NCBI GenBank assembly: GCA_013322215.1
Contig: JAAMEZ010000032.1
Coordinates: 186,001-250,000, forward strand
DNA: 64,000 nt
Direction: 5' to 3'
Source of the DNA: Martinezella rhizogenes
GTDB lineage: Bacteria > Pseudomonadota > Alphaproteobacteria > Rhizobiales > Rhizobiaceae
Below, in pieces: positions 37,935 through 46,764 of the stretch (its first letter is position 1; each line of letters opens with the position of its first letter). Both the position numbers and the translations under genes were made by a program. Under the pieces are notes generated by a model. The model was given only the letters and a program-made list of their open reading frames with translations. It ran no database searches and had not been told where the DNA came from.

Positions 37935-38153
37935 TTACTTGAAACGGTAGGTGATGCGGCCCTTCGTCAGGTCGTAGGGGGTCATTTCCACCAGCACCTT
38001 GTCGCCCGCCAGAACGCGGATGCGGTTCTTACGCATGCGGCCCGCGGTGTGGGCGATGATCTCGTGCTCGTTTTCCAGCTTCACGCGAAAGGTCGCGTTC
38101 GGCAGGAGTTCGGTGACGACACCGGGAAATTCGAGGACTTCTTCTTTCGGCAT
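37935..38153 (-). CDS. infA: Translation initiation factor IF-1
   Basis: A 72-residue OB-fold protein (MPKEEVLEFPGVVTELLPNA) that matches IF-1 along its full length, ending KGRITYRFK. It binds the ribosomal A site during initiation. The start ATG at 38153 gives the standard length; the longer frame upstream is not conserved in character. Confidence 0.97.
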   Translation of the reverse strand: MPKEEVLEFPGVVTELLPNATFRVKLENEHEIIAHTAGRMRKNRIRVLAGDKVLVEMTPYDLTKGRITYRFK

Positions 38154-38296
38154 TAAAGCTTCTTTTCCTGTCGGTTGGGGTCGGCGCCCATGCCAAAAAA
38201 GCGGGGGTCGCCGGAAATTTGCGCGGAAACTACACAATCATCGCGGTTTTGTGAACCTCGTTGATAAGGGTTTCTGCATTTGTTTCATTCGCAGCC

Positions 38297-38773
38297 TTAA
38301 AGCGAGCCACGATGTTCCACCAGCCTGCTCTCGATCAGGCCCAAAAGATAGTCTCGCACCCCGCGATAGGCATCCAGAACCTGCTCGCGCGTTCCATCCG
38401 TCGCGGAGGGGTCCATCGTCGGCCAATAGATGACGTCGACAGCATTTGCGCGCGTCAATTCAAGGGCGGCGTGATGCGCCTCGGGAGACAGCGTGATGAT
38501 GACATCGAAGAAATCATCCTCCAGCTCCTCCAGGGTCTGTGGCTGGCGACGGCCGAGCGACAAACCGATTTCCGCGAGCACCACATCGACGAAGGGATTG
38601 CGCTCGCCGGCCCGCACGCCCGCTGACGCGATATAGGTGCCCTGCGGCAACATGCTGCGCGCCATCGCCTCGGCCATGGGCGAACGGATGGCATTGAGGC
38701 CGCACATGAAAAGAATGGCGCCGGGGGATTTGCCGTTGTGCTCGATCGCCTGCGGCTCTTCCATGGCAGTCAC
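38297..38773 (-). CDS. Low-molecular-weight phosphatase-family protein (arsenate reductase-like fold)
   Basis: A 158-residue protein of the low-molecular-weight protein-tyrosine phosphatase fold. The active-site loop is CGLNAIRS (Cys24, Arg30), C-x5-R-S as required, but it lacks the Gly-Asn and second Cys seen in typical enzymes. A possible acid is Asp121 in MDPSA. The start is a GTG at 38773 that overlaps the UPF0262 stop (GTGA); an ATG three codons on is the alternative. Substrate unknown. Confidence 0.8.
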   Translation of the reverse strand: MTAMEEPQAIEHNGKSPGAILFMCGLNAIRSPMAEAMARSMLPQGTYIASAGVRAGERNPFVDVVLAEIGLSLGRRQPQTLEELEDDFFDVIITLSPEAHHAALELTRANAVDVIYWPTMDPSATDGTREQVLDAYRGVRDYLLGLIESRLVEHRGSL

Positions 38774-39243
38774 CCGCGCCAGTAGAGCACGCAGACGAGC
38801 GTGAAGAGCCGGCGCGCCGTATCGAAATCCACGCTGATCTTGCCGTTCAGCCGATCCATCAGCGTCTGGGAGCCTTCGTTGTGGATGCCGCGCCGGCCCA
38901 TGTCGATCGCTTCGATGCGGCTGGGTGTGGCCGAACGGATCGCCTCGTAATAGCTCTCGCAGATCATGAAATAGTCCTTCACGATCCGGCGGAACGGGGT
39001 CAGCGACAGAATATGGGTGGCGACGACGGCGCCATCTTCCATGCGGATGTCGAAGACCAGCTTCTGCTCGACCAGCGAGAGATTGAGCAGATAAGGCCCG
39101 CCCTGATGCCCGACGGGAGTGAAACTGTTTTCCTCGATGAGGTCGAAGATGGCGACGGCGCGCTCATGTTCGACATCCGGCGTCGAACGGCCGATCGTGT
39201 CGTCGAGGACCACATCGCTCAGCCGGAAGACGCCCTTCACCAT
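38770..39243 (-). CDS. UPF0262 family protein
   Basis: A 157-residue alphaproteobacterial protein of the UPF0262 family (LSDVVLDDTIGRSTPDVEHE at the start, ending FTLVCVLYWRG). Function unknown. It lies 3 bases after hisD and overlaps the phosphatase-like gene, so all three are co-transcribed. Confidence 0.88.
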   Translation of the reverse strand: MVKGVFRLSDVVLDDTIGRSTPDVEHERAVAIFDLIEENSFTPVGHQGGPYLLNLSLVEQKLVFDIRMEDGAVVATHILSLTPFRRIVKDYFMICESYYEAIRSATPSRIEAIDMGRRGIHNEGSQTLMDRLNGKISVDFDTARRLFTLVCVLYWRG

Positions 39244-39246
39244 GCC

Positions 39247-40563
39247 TTACCCCTCGAGATTGAGGCGGATCGCGACCGACCGCGCATGTGCATCCAGCCC
39301 TTCGGAATTGGCAAGCGCGATCGCCGCCGGCCCGAGGGCGCGAAGCTGCTCCGACCCCAGCCGGAGAATAGACGTGCGCTTGACGAAATCCAGCACGGAA
39401 AGGCCGGAAGAGAAGCGCGCGGAGCGCGCCGTCGGCAGCACATGGTTCGAGCCACCGACATAATCGCCGATCACTTCTGGCGTATGACGGCCGACGAAAA
39501 TAGCCCCCGCATTGCGTACGCCTGACAGCAGCGGCTCGGGATCGTCGACCGCAAGCTCCAGATGCTCGGCCGCTATGCGGTTGGCCAGCGGAATGGCCTT
39601 CTTCAAGTCCGAAACCAGGATGACCGCCCCGAAATCCCGCCAGCTCGCTGCCGCCGTCTGCGAGCGGCTGAGCTGCTTCAGCTGCCGCTCGACCGCCGCG
39701 TCCACGGCCCTGCCGAATTCGGCATCGTCGGTGATGAGGATCGATTGCGCGCTTTCGTCATGTTCGGCCTGCGCCAAGAGGTCGGCGGCGATCCAGTCCG
39801 GATCGTTGTTCTTGTCGGCGATGACGAGCACTTCCGACGGGCCGGCGATCATGTCGATGCCGACGGTGCCGAAGACCTGGCGCTTGGCGGCGGCCACATA
39901 GGCATTGCCGGGACCAGTGATCTTGTAGACCGGCTCGATCGTCTCGGTGCCGTAGGCGAGCGCCGCAATGGCCTGCGCGCCACCGATGCGGTAGATCTCC
40001 TCGACGCCGGCCATGCGGGCCGCCGCAAGAACGGCCGGATTGACGGCACCGCCCGTCGCCGGCACAGCGATGACGATGCGCTCGACGCCGGCGACCTTGG
40101 CCGGCACGGCATTCATCAGCACCGAGCTCGGATAGCTCGCCGTACCGCCGGGCACATAGAGGCCGACAGCCTCGATCGCCGTCCAGCGCGAGCCGAGACC
40201 GACGCCGAGATCGTCCTCATAGATATCGTCCTTCGGCAGCTGCCGGCGGTGATGCGATTCGATGCGGGTGGCGGCGACCTTCAGCGCGCCAAGCACTTCG
40301 GCCGGAACGGCCTCGATCGCCGCATCGATCTCGGCTTCGCTGACCCGCATCGGCGTTGCGGCAAAATCGACGCCATCGAACTTCCTGGAATAGTCCGCAA
40401 GGGCCGCGTCACCGCGCGCCCGCACATCATCGATGATGCCGCGCACCACGGCATTCACGTCCTCGGACACTTCCCGCTTGGTCGTCAGGAATGCGGCGAA
40501 CTGCTGCTCGAACCCTTCCGACGCCTGATCCAGCCAGATAGCCAAACTGATATTTCCTTCCAT
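39247..40563 (-). CDS. hisD: Histidinol dehydrogenase
   Basis: A 438-residue enzyme that oxidises histidinol to histidine in two NAD-dependent steps, the end of histidine biosynthesis. Family hallmarks are YVPGG, ITGPGNAYVAAAKRQVFGTV, GPSEVL and AEHDESAQSIL. Length is normal. The upstream DUF2948 gene ends 39 bases before it and probably shares the transcript. No other his genes are present in the window. Confidence 0.95.
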   Translation of the reverse strand: MEGNISLAIWLDQASEGFEQQFAAFLTTKREVSEDVNAVVRGIIDDVRARGDAALADYSRKFDGVDFAATPMRVSEAEIDAAIEAVPAEVLGALKVAATRIESHHRRQLPKDDIYEDDLGVGLGSRWTAIEAVGLYVPGGTASYPSSVLMNAVPAKVAGVERIVIAVPATGGAVNPAVLAAARMAGVEEIYRIGGAQAIAALAYGTETIEPVYKITGPGNAYVAAAKRQVFGTVGIDMIAGPSEVLVIADKNNDPDWIAADLLAQAEHDESAQSILITDDAEFGRAVDAAVERQLKQLSRSQTAAASWRDFGAVILVSDLKKAIPLANRIAAEHLELAVDDPEPLLSGVRNAGAIFVGRHTPEVIGDYVGGSNHVLPTARSARFSSGLSVLDFVKRTSILRLGSEQLRALGPAAIALANSEGLDAHARSVAIRLNLEG

Positions 40564-40602
40564 CGCGGCCGCCTTCAGCGGCCGTATCCAACCGTTACAA
40601 GC

Positions 40603-41046
40603 CTATACGCCAGCGTCGGGATGTCGAGGCTTATGGGCCGTTTCCCATGCACCGCCGATATCCGCAAGCTGGGCCTCGATGCATTCGACATCGAGCGCGA
40701 TCGTGGCGTTGGCGGCAAGGGCAAGCTCGATCGTGCCGTCCGGCCCCTCGCCCTTCTGGTCGAAGCGGATGGCAAGCAGCGACAGCACTTCATCGCGGTT
40801 GCGCCTGTCGAAGCCGTTGGAGCGAACCGCCTGCACGCGCTTGAACACCAGCGCGGAACGATGGCGTTCATAAGGCTTGCTGCGCTGATCCGACTGCTCC
40901 CAGACGAAGCGGTTGGCCGCGAGCGAGAACTGCTCTTGCTTCGGCGCGAAGGACATGTCGCCGACCTTGAAGACGCTATCCTGCATGTAAGCAGAAATGA
41001 CATCCAGGTCATCGGTGTCGAGTGCCATTAGCTTGAGATCGCTCAT
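40603..41046 (-). CDS. DUF2948 family protein
   Basis: A 147-residue conserved alphaproteobacterial protein (MSDLKLMALDTDDLDVISAY) usually found before hisD. Function unknown. The ATG at 41046 has AAAGGA upstream. It is soluble by composition. Confidence 0.85.
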   Translation of the reverse strand: MSDLKLMALDTDDLDVISAYMQDSVFKVGDMSFAPKQEQFSLAANRFVWEQSDQRSKPYERHRSALVFKRVQAVRSNGFDRRNRDEVLSLLAIRFDQKGEGPDGTIELALAANATIALDVECIEAQLADIGGAWETAHKPRHPDAGV

Positions 41047-41206
41047 TCGTCCTTTATCCCCGATCGCGCCAGTCAAACGCCCGGCAAACCTTATTGCCGA
41101 CGTTTCTCCATTCTGGACATAGGATGCGAGCGCAAAAGACGCAACCGAAGAAAGCGGGCTTGCCCGCTCTCTTGGCGTCATCCGACGGAATTGAGACATG
41201 CCCGAC

Positions 41207-41231
41207 AAAATTCTGTCGCAGCTTTGCGACA
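41207..41231 (-). terminator. Candidate terminator of murA
   Basis: TGTCGCA at 41214-41220 and its complement at 41225-41231 enclose a 4-base loop; on the minus strand GAATTTT follows. It lies about 50 bases after the murA stop. No other feature is evident between murA and the DUF2948 gene. Confidence 0.5.
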
Positions 41232-41279
41232 ACGGCATGCGCAAAACTTCGGAGTAATTCCGCAATATCGCGACCGGTT

Positions 41280-42572
41280 TTAGTCGCTGATGCGCTCGAC
41301 CACGGCGCCGCAGCGCGTCAGCTTGTCTTCCAGTCGCTCGAAGCCGCGATCCAAGTGATAGATGCGCGACACCAGCGTCTCGCCTTCGGCGGCAAGGCCG
41401 GCAATGACGAGCGAGACGGAGGCGCGAAGGTCGGTCGCCATGACAGGCGCGCCCTTCAGCTTCTGCACGCCCTCGATGCGGGCCGTCTGGCCTGACAGAG
41501 AGATCTTGGCGCCGAGACGGGCGAGCTCCTGCACATGCATGAAGCGGTTTTCGAAGATGGTCTCGGTGATATGCGAGATGCCCGAGGAGCGGGTCATCAG
41601 CGCCATGAACTGCGCCTGCAGGTCGGTCGGGAAGCCGGGGAACGGATCGGTGACGACGTCGACCGGCTGGATGCCGCCGCCATTGCGCATGACGCGGATG
41701 CCGTTGTTGGTCGGCGAAACCGTGGCGCCGGCGCGGCGCAGGCTTTCGAGCGCGGTGTCGAGCAGCGCGACATCGGTATTTTCAAGCGTGACGTCGCCGC
41801 CGGCCATGGCGACGGCCATGGCGTAGGTGCCGGTCTCGATCCGGTCGGGCAGCACGCGATGGCGAGCGCCGGACAGTGAGGTGACGCCCTCGATGGTGAT
41901 CGTGCTGGTGCCGGCGCCGGAAATCTTGGCGCCCATGGCGATCAGGCAATTGGCGAGATCGACGATTTCAGGCTCGCGAGCGGCATTGCCGATGACGGTC
42001 GTGCCGCGGGCAAGCGTCGCGGCCATCATCATTACATGCGTCGCGCCGACGGAAACCTTCGGGAAGTCATAACGCGCGCCGATGAGGCCGCCCTTCGGCG
42101 CGGTGGCGTTGATATAGCCGGCGTCGATTTCCATGGTGGCGCCGAGCGCCTGCAAGCCCTCGATGAAGAGATCGACCGGACGCGTGCCGATGGCGCAGCC
42201 GCCCGGCAGCGACACGCGCGCCTGACCTTCGCGGGCGAGCAACGGCCCGATGACCCAGAAGCTCGCGCGCATCTTGGCGACCAGCTCGTAAGGCGCTGTG
42301 GTATCGACGATGGTGCGACAGGTGAAATGGATCGTGCGGGAATAGCCGTCTTCCTGACGCTCGCGCCGACCGTTGACGGCGACATCGACGCCGTGATTGC
42401 CGAGGATGCGCATCAGAAGCTCGACATCGGCCAGATGCGGCACGTTTTCGAGCGTCAGGGTATCGCTGGTCAGAAGCGAGGCGATCATCAGCGGCAGGGC
42501 GGCATTCTTGGCGCCGGAGATCGGAATGATACCGTTGAGCTCATTGCCGCCGACAATCCTGATACGATCCAT
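41280..42572 (-). CDS. murA: UDP-N-acetylglucosamine 1-carboxyvinyltransferase
   Basis: A 430-residue enzyme for the first committed step of peptidoglycan synthesis. Lys22-Asn23 in SGAKNAALP and the catalytic Cys126 in LPGGCAIGTRPVDL are present, so it should be sensitive to fosfomycin. The C-terminus has RIYHLDRGFERLEDKL. It is transcribed leftward ahead of the DUF2948-hisD cluster but separated by a terminator. Confidence 0.97.
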   Translation of the reverse strand: MDRIRIVGGNELNGIIPISGAKNAALPLMIASLLTSDTLTLENVPHLADVELLMRILGNHGVDVAVNGRRERQEDGYSRTIHFTCRTIVDTTAPYELVAKMRASFWVIGPLLAREGQARVSLPGGCAIGTRPVDLFIEGLQALGATMEIDAGYINATAPKGGLIGARYDFPKVSVGATHVMMMAATLARGTTVIGNAAREPEIVDLANCLIAMGAKISGAGTSTITIEGVTSLSGARHRVLPDRIETGTYAMAVAMAGGDVTLENTDVALLDTALESLRRAGATVSPTNNGIRVMRNGGGIQPVDVVTDPFPGFPTDLQAQFMALMTRSSGISHITETIFENRFMHVQELARLGAKISLSGQTARIEGVQKLKGAPVMATDLRASVSLVIAGLAAEGETLVSRIYHLDRGFERLEDKLTRCGAVVERISD

Positions 42573-42717
42573 ATAAGCAATACGGGCGAGGCCCGCCTTT
42601 CCTGATAGTTCCGGGCGCCTTGAAGTCGCGGGCGCCAGGTTTCGTGCACCTGGTAAAACGCGCTCTTTAGACGAAATAGATTAACGCATCAATTCGTTTG
42701 ATGATGGGCGACATCAA

Positions 42718-42990
42718 TCATTGCGATTCGTCCCTTTTTGCGGCGGCATCCGCACTATCCCCAGCCTTTGCCGCCGGCAAACCATCGGTCTCGTCGGCCT
42801 GGCCGGCGCGGCGCGCGCGCACCTGCTGCTTGCGGCGCGAGAGATTTTCGCGCAGCTTCTGCGCCGCGCGCTCCCGCCGCCTGTCCGCTTCGGTGATCTG
42901 CCTGCCGCCCGTGGGCTCGCCCGCTTCACCGGCGCTCGGAGCACCCTGCAAAGCCTGCCCATCATCGATTTTCGTCTTGTCCGCACCCAT
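42718..42990 (-). CDS. Small charged protein of unknown function
   Basis: A 90-residue, strongly charged, probably unstructured protein with a basic centre (KLRENLSRRKQQVRARR). No family recognised. The ATG at 42990 has GAGGAAGAC immediately upstream, which favours it over the longer frame. It lies between tRNA-Thr and murA. No cysteine or membrane segment. Confidence 0.6.
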   Translation of the reverse strand: MGADKTKIDDGQALQGAPSAGEAGEPTGGRQITEADRRRERAAQKLRENLSRRKQQVRARRAGQADETDGLPAAKAGDSADAAAKRDESQ

Positions 42991-43075
42991 GTCTTCCTCA
43001 TAGCGGAAAACACCGCCTGTCAAAAGACCGACACATTTTTTCCAACGATCTTTCAAAGAACTTGCAATTTGCGGC

Positions 43076-43104
43076 TTGCACTCGGCCTCCACCTATGGCA
43101 ATAG
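43076..43104 (+). promoter_or_regulatory. Weak promoter candidate for tRNA-Thr
   Basis: TTGCAC (43076-43081) and CAATAG (43099-43104) are 17 bases apart, about 40 bases before the tRNA. The -10 is poor. Confidence 0.25.
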
Positions 43105-43145
43105 CCGCCTCGCCCAATACGGCGCACCACACCGCGCCACGGAAT

Positions 43146-43220
43146 GCTGCTATAGCTCAGGGGTAGAGCACTCCCTTGGTAAGGGAGAGGCCGAGAGTTC
43201 AAATCTCTCTAGCAGCACCA
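43146..43220 (+). tRNA. tRNA-Thr (anticodon GGT)
   Basis: A complete 75-base cloverleaf: acceptor GCTGCTA/TAGCAGC, D-arm AGCTCAGGGGTAGAGC, anticodon stem CTCCC/GGGAG with loop TTGGTAA (GGT, threonine), T-arm AGTTCAAATCT, discriminator A and encoded CCA. The AT-rich islet with the ATPase/Toprim pair begins right after its 3' end. Confidence 0.97.
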
Positions 43221-43373
43221 GTTTTCCTTCGTAGCGAAATCCAAATACCTAATATTAGCATTACGCTAAATCCACGATTGGCTAAGGCATTGGTGCTAAC
43301 GTTATCAAATCGTCCCTATTAGCGTGGCCAACATTCGATGAATTCCGCTCGGCGACAACCAGCAGAAAGTACG

Positions 43374-44024
43374 CTACAATATACCCCATGTTGAAAGTGC
43401 CTCACGCAAGTCCGACTCGAACTTTAGGTACGACGCAGATCCGCGAAGATTCTTAAAATCCTGTTGTAGTGCTATCGATCCAAAATTCACGTCGCGCTTC
43501 GCCGTTACACGATTTCCATAAACGACATCTACGACCGACCTTAAGGTTGCCTTGGGATCAGGCAGTTTTTCTGCCTGGTCCGCGTTGGTAGGTAAACCGA
43601 GTGCATTCTGATTGTCACGATAACCTAGCGTTGCTAATAAAGCGTTCCGATCTGCCAACAACCACGCCTCCGTCTCATGTTTTGGTGCAATGATGACGGC
43701 TCGATCTTTGCGAATTCCACAAATATCGCTCATTCTGTCAATATAAGCCTGAGCACGATCGTCTATCCCTTCCGCTAGCGCCCTCCCGCCTGTATCGGCA
43801 TGGATAAACAACAATTCAAATGCCCCTTTTGCTGCGCAAGCTTCGACAGCTACTTCTTCAATAGCACGGCCAGATTTTCCTAAATGCACCGCGCAACTAT
43901 TTGGAACATCGACAGAAAATTTGCCATCAGCAAGAATCAGCTCTTCAAGGACACGAGGTAGGAATGCTTCAAAGTAATCCCGATCAGAGTTACCTTCTGC
44001 ATACAAGGCCCAACTCAGATACAC
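43374..44024 (-). CDS. Toprim/DUF4276-like protein, partner of an AAA ATPase (putative defence protein)
   Basis: A 216-residue protein whose layout recalls DUF4276/Toprim-type nuclease domains: an early Glu in YAEGNSDRDYF (Glu10), an acidic strand end in LLFIHADTGGR (Asp77), and HETEAWLLAD (Glu117/Glu119). These would bind a metal. The start is a GTG at 44024 that shares its G with the ATPase stop (TAGTG), so translation is coupled and the two proteins are probably made in fixed ratio. Such pairs occur in phage-defence loci (OLD-like, AbiL-like, RloAB-like). No catalytic activity can be proven from sequence. Codon use is more AT-rich than in neighbours. Confidence 0.65.
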   Translation of the reverse strand: MYLSWALYAEGNSDRDYFEAFLPRVLEELILADGKFSVDVPNSCAVHLGKSGRAIEEVAVEACAAKGAFELLFIHADTGGRALAEGIDDRAQAYIDRMSDICGIRKDRAVIIAPKHETEAWLLADRNALLATLGYRDNQNALGLPTNADQAEKLPDPKATLRSVVDVVYGNRVTAKRDVNFGSIALQQDFKNLRGSASYLKFESDLREALSTWGIL

Positions 44025-45373
44025 TATACGCCCTCCGATGGCTGCTTAAGCAAACGATCGGCCTCGAAACGAGTCAAGCGAGTAGGATCGACTCCATCTA
44101 GCTCGGTCACAATCCCTGTGCGCATACGTGTCTTTAATGACTTTCCTGCCTTCGGCACTACATGTGAAACAACATCGGCAAGGACAATTTCATTGTCCAT
44201 AAGGTTATGCATCACGGTTGGTGAATGAGTATTAATAACAATCTGAAAAAGAGGCCGTTTAGGTTCAAGAGACCCGAGATCAGTGGAAGTGCGTAATAAC
44301 TTCACTAACTGCGCAATTCGGCCCTCATGGACACCGTTTTCAGGCTCCTCAAAACAGAGAACACCTCGCCGCTTAGGATCATTAAGAATGGTTAGCAGAG
44401 CGAGAAGTCGGAGCGTTCCGTCCGAGATAACTCGTGAACTAAAATTCAGGTCGTCAGCCAATCGAAGGCTAAAAGAGTAGTCCTTCGCCTCAGTATCATT
44501 ATTCACACGGATTCCACGGACACTTGTTATAAGAGAACTTAAGTCGCTGGCGATGTCAGCCAAGGCTCCGTCAGGTTCGCTATCGCTTCTCGTTTCCTGT
44601 TGAAGTCTTGCGAGGACAGCGGAAAGATTGGATGCATCCGGCTTGAGAGTTCTGCTCTCATACCGATCGCTTGGTTTGCGCGCAGCTGTTGGGTTGATCT
44701 CTAAAAAATTCGTCGAACTTAAAAGTTCTCTTAGGGCGTACAAATGGGGGAATTCAGCGGTTGAGACTGTCGAAAGAGCGGTACGGGAGGCTTCGTTTGC
44801 TGGAAGAGTAACAGGTTTTCCGCGTTTCATTTCTCCGTCTTGACGAATTTCGATACCGTTTCGACTGGCTTCCCCACCTTCCTCTTTCATCCGAATAAAC
44901 GGGGCTAAACCGCCGCTATACTTCACCCACTTCAGCGCCTTAATAAAATCAGATGAATCATCTTTTTTCTTAATGGCTGTGCACGTCTCATGCTGCACGA
45001 ATATTCCTACCGGAAAACCTCGATCATCTTTCTTTAGATGAAGCTCTAATTCGTATCGAATGCGCTGGGATTTCAATGAATAAGCTGTTCCAAACGGATC
45101 CTTACCGTCGCGGTTGAGTAGCACCTCTACTACAAAGCGCATTCTGTCAAATGTCTTCGTAGGCGTTACCCGGAAGAGCTCTTGAGGCTCTCCCCTTAGT
45201 TCCATCATCGAGGTTCGAATGTCTTGCTGGGAAAGCAGAGAGATAAACCTGATTGCATCGAAGAGATTCGATTTCCCACTTGCATTGGGGCCAACAACTG
45301 CCGTGAATGGTCGAAGATTTAACTCAAAATTTTCAAAGGTCTTGAAGCCATCAATTTCTATTCGTGTCAGCAT
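44024..45373 (-). CDS. SMC/RecF-like AAA ATPase (AAA_21 type), putative defence sensor
   Basis: A 449-residue ATPase that opens LTRIEIDGFKTFENFEL as SMC/RecF/OLD proteins do. Walker A is GPNASGKSN (28-36), the ABC-like signature region is ISDGTLRLLALL, Walker B is FEEPENG (341-347), and NTHSPTVM (381-388) is the H-loop. The middle (about 90-290) replaces the long coiled coil of SMC with a shorter insertion. It ends without a Toprim domain, which the coupled downstream gene seems to supply; together they look like a split OLD-type system. Start ATG at 45373; a weak AGAGGA lies upstream. AT-rich and inserted between tRNA-Thr and ddl, suggesting horizontal gain. Confidence 0.75.
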   Translation of the reverse strand: MLTRIEIDGFKTFENFELNLRPFTAVVGPNASGKSNLFDAIRFISLLSQQDIRTSMMELRGEPQELFRVTPTKTFDRMRFVVEVLLNRDGKDPFGTAYSLKSQRIRYELELHLKKDDRGFPVGIFVQHETCTAIKKKDDSSDFIKALKWVKYSGGLAPFIRMKEEGGEASRNGIEIRQDGEMKRGKPVTLPANEASRTALSTVSTAEFPHLYALRELLSSTNFLEINPTAARKPSDRYESRTLKPDASNLSAVLARLQQETRSDSEPDGALADIASDLSSLITSVRGIRVNNDTEAKDYSFSLRLADDLNFSSRVISDGTLRLLALLTILNDPKRRGVLCFEEPENGVHEGRIAQLVKLLRTSTDLGSLEPKRPLFQIVINTHSPTVMHNLMDNEIVLADVVSHVVPKAGKSLKTRMRTGIVTELDGVDPTRLTRFEADRLLKQPSEGV

Positions 45374-45664
45374 GTTGAAACCCGTGATCCTCTAGGCTAC
45401 CTTGGCTTAACTCAAAGGTGCTTACAAGCGTTTGCAGACTTCGGCGCTTACCATACCCTATTCGAGCTCTCTTAATTTCTGAATCACTCTCTTGGAATCG
45501 ATTGGCTTGTAAGTCCTTGTCGGGTCTATGGATAAGAATGTTGCTCGTGAGCACATAACCAATGTGAGCGTCGACACCATTCTTCTCCCTCCCCAATTCC
45601 GCTGCAATCCCCCGTATAACCCCTTCTCCCATCACATCCATCCATGCCCGGGAGAAAAGCCTCA

Positions 45665-46729
45665 ATGTCGAAACTACGCGTCGCCGTTCTGTTTGGCGGT
45701 CAGTCCAGCGAGCATGAGGTTTCCGTCATGTCGGCCCGCAATGTCGTCAGGGCGATCGATAGCGCAAGATATGAGATCGTGCCGATCCTGATCGATCGTG
45801 CCGGGCGCTGGCTGCTGGTGGAGGAAAAGGGCGGCGTGCTGCCGGAGCCGGTTGCCTATGAGGGCACGGAGGTCTGCCTCGTGCCGGGCGGCAAGGGCCG
45901 GCTGATGGCGCTGGAAGGGTCGAGCGCACGCGCGCTGCCTGCGGTCGATGTACTGTTTCCGGTGCTGCATGGGCTGAACGGCGAGGATGGCTCAATCCAG
46001 GGCCTTGCCCAGATCGTCGGCCTGCCCCTCGTCGGCTGCGGCATTCTGGGCTCGGCCAATGCGATCGACAAGGACATGGCAAAGCGCCTGCTGCGCGAGG
46101 CCGGCCTGCCGGTGGCCCGCTCCGTGACGCTGACGCGTGGTGACAAGCCTGATTTCGATGAGATCGCGGGCGCGCTCGGCTCGCCCGTCTTCGTCAAGCC
46201 CACCCGCCAGGGCTCGTCGGTAGGCGTCAGCAAGGTGCAGAATGCCGCGGCCTTCGAGACAGCGCTTGCCGAAGCTTTCCGGCATGACCGCAAGGTGCTG
46301 GTGGAAGAATTCGTGCGCGCCCGCGAGATCGAATATGCCGTGCTGGAAGAGCCGGACGGTACGCTCATCGTCTCCGTGCCGGGCGAGATCGCGACGGCGG
46401 CGACCCACGGCTTCTATTCCTACGAGGCGAAATATCTCGATCAGCATGGCGCCGTCGTCACCGTGCCGGCGGATATTCCGACGGACACGGCTAAGGTGCT
46501 GAAGCGGATGGCGGCGGATGGCTTTCGCGCGCTCGGATGCGAGGGGCTGGCGCGCGTCGATTTCTTTGTGCGACCGGATCAGAGTGTCGTCATCAACGAG
46601 ATCAACACCATGCCCGGCTTCACCAATATCAGCATGTACCCCAAGGCCATGGATGCCTCGGGCATTTCCTATCCGGACCTCATCAGTCGGCTGATCGAGC
46701 ACGGGCTGGCGCGGGCGCGGCAGGGCTGA
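45665..46729 (+). CDS. ddl: D-alanine--D-alanine ligase
   Basis: A 354-residue ATP-grasp ligase that makes D-Ala-D-Ala for peptidoglycan. Hallmarks are LFGGQSSEHEVSVMSA, VLHGLNGEDGSIQGL, KPTRQGSSVGV and NEINTMPGFTNISMYP. The length and the FYSYEAKYLD region fit the DdlA type rather than the shorter DdlB usually found in the mur-fts cluster, so this may be a second copy (inference). The ATG at 45665 has GGGAG upstream. It lies directly against the AT-rich islet. Confidence 0.92.
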   Translation: MSKLRVAVLFGGQSSEHEVSVMSARNVVRAIDSARYEIVPILIDRAGRWLLVEEKGGVLPEPVAYEGTEVCLVPGGKGRLMALEGSSARALPAVDVLFPVLHGLNGEDGSIQGLAQIVGLPLVGCGILGSANAIDKDMAKRLLREAGLPVARSVTLTRGDKPDFDEIAGALGSPVFVKPTRQGSSVGVSKVQNAAAFETALAEAFRHDRKVLVEEFVRAREIEYAVLEEPDGTLIVSVPGEIATAATHGFYSYEAKYLDQHGAVVTVPADIPTDTAKVLKRMAADGFRALGCEGLARVDFFVRPDQSVVINEINTMPGFTNISMYPKAMDASGISYPDLISRLIEHGLARARQG

Positions 46730-46737
46730 TCCCGAAG

Positions 46738-46759
46738 GGCGGCAGGCTTCGATGCCGCC
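46738..46759. other. Stem-loop between convergent genes
   Basis: GGCGGCA and its complement TGCCGCC flank an 8-base loop between the ddl stop and the convergent small gene. No T-run follows in either direction. Confidence 0.35.
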
Positions 46760-46764
46760 TGCCC

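Noticed and set aside
43146..45664. Search for a duplicated tRNA-Thr 3' end marking the far end of an integrated element
   Set aside because: No copy of CTCTCTAGCAGCACCA was found before ddl, and no integrase gene is present, so a site-specific integrative element is not claimed.
45351..45665. 104-codon minus-strand frame between ddl and the ATPase gene
   Set aside because: It overlaps both neighbours, has no ribosome binding site I can see and no recognisable domain; kept only as a possible remnant.
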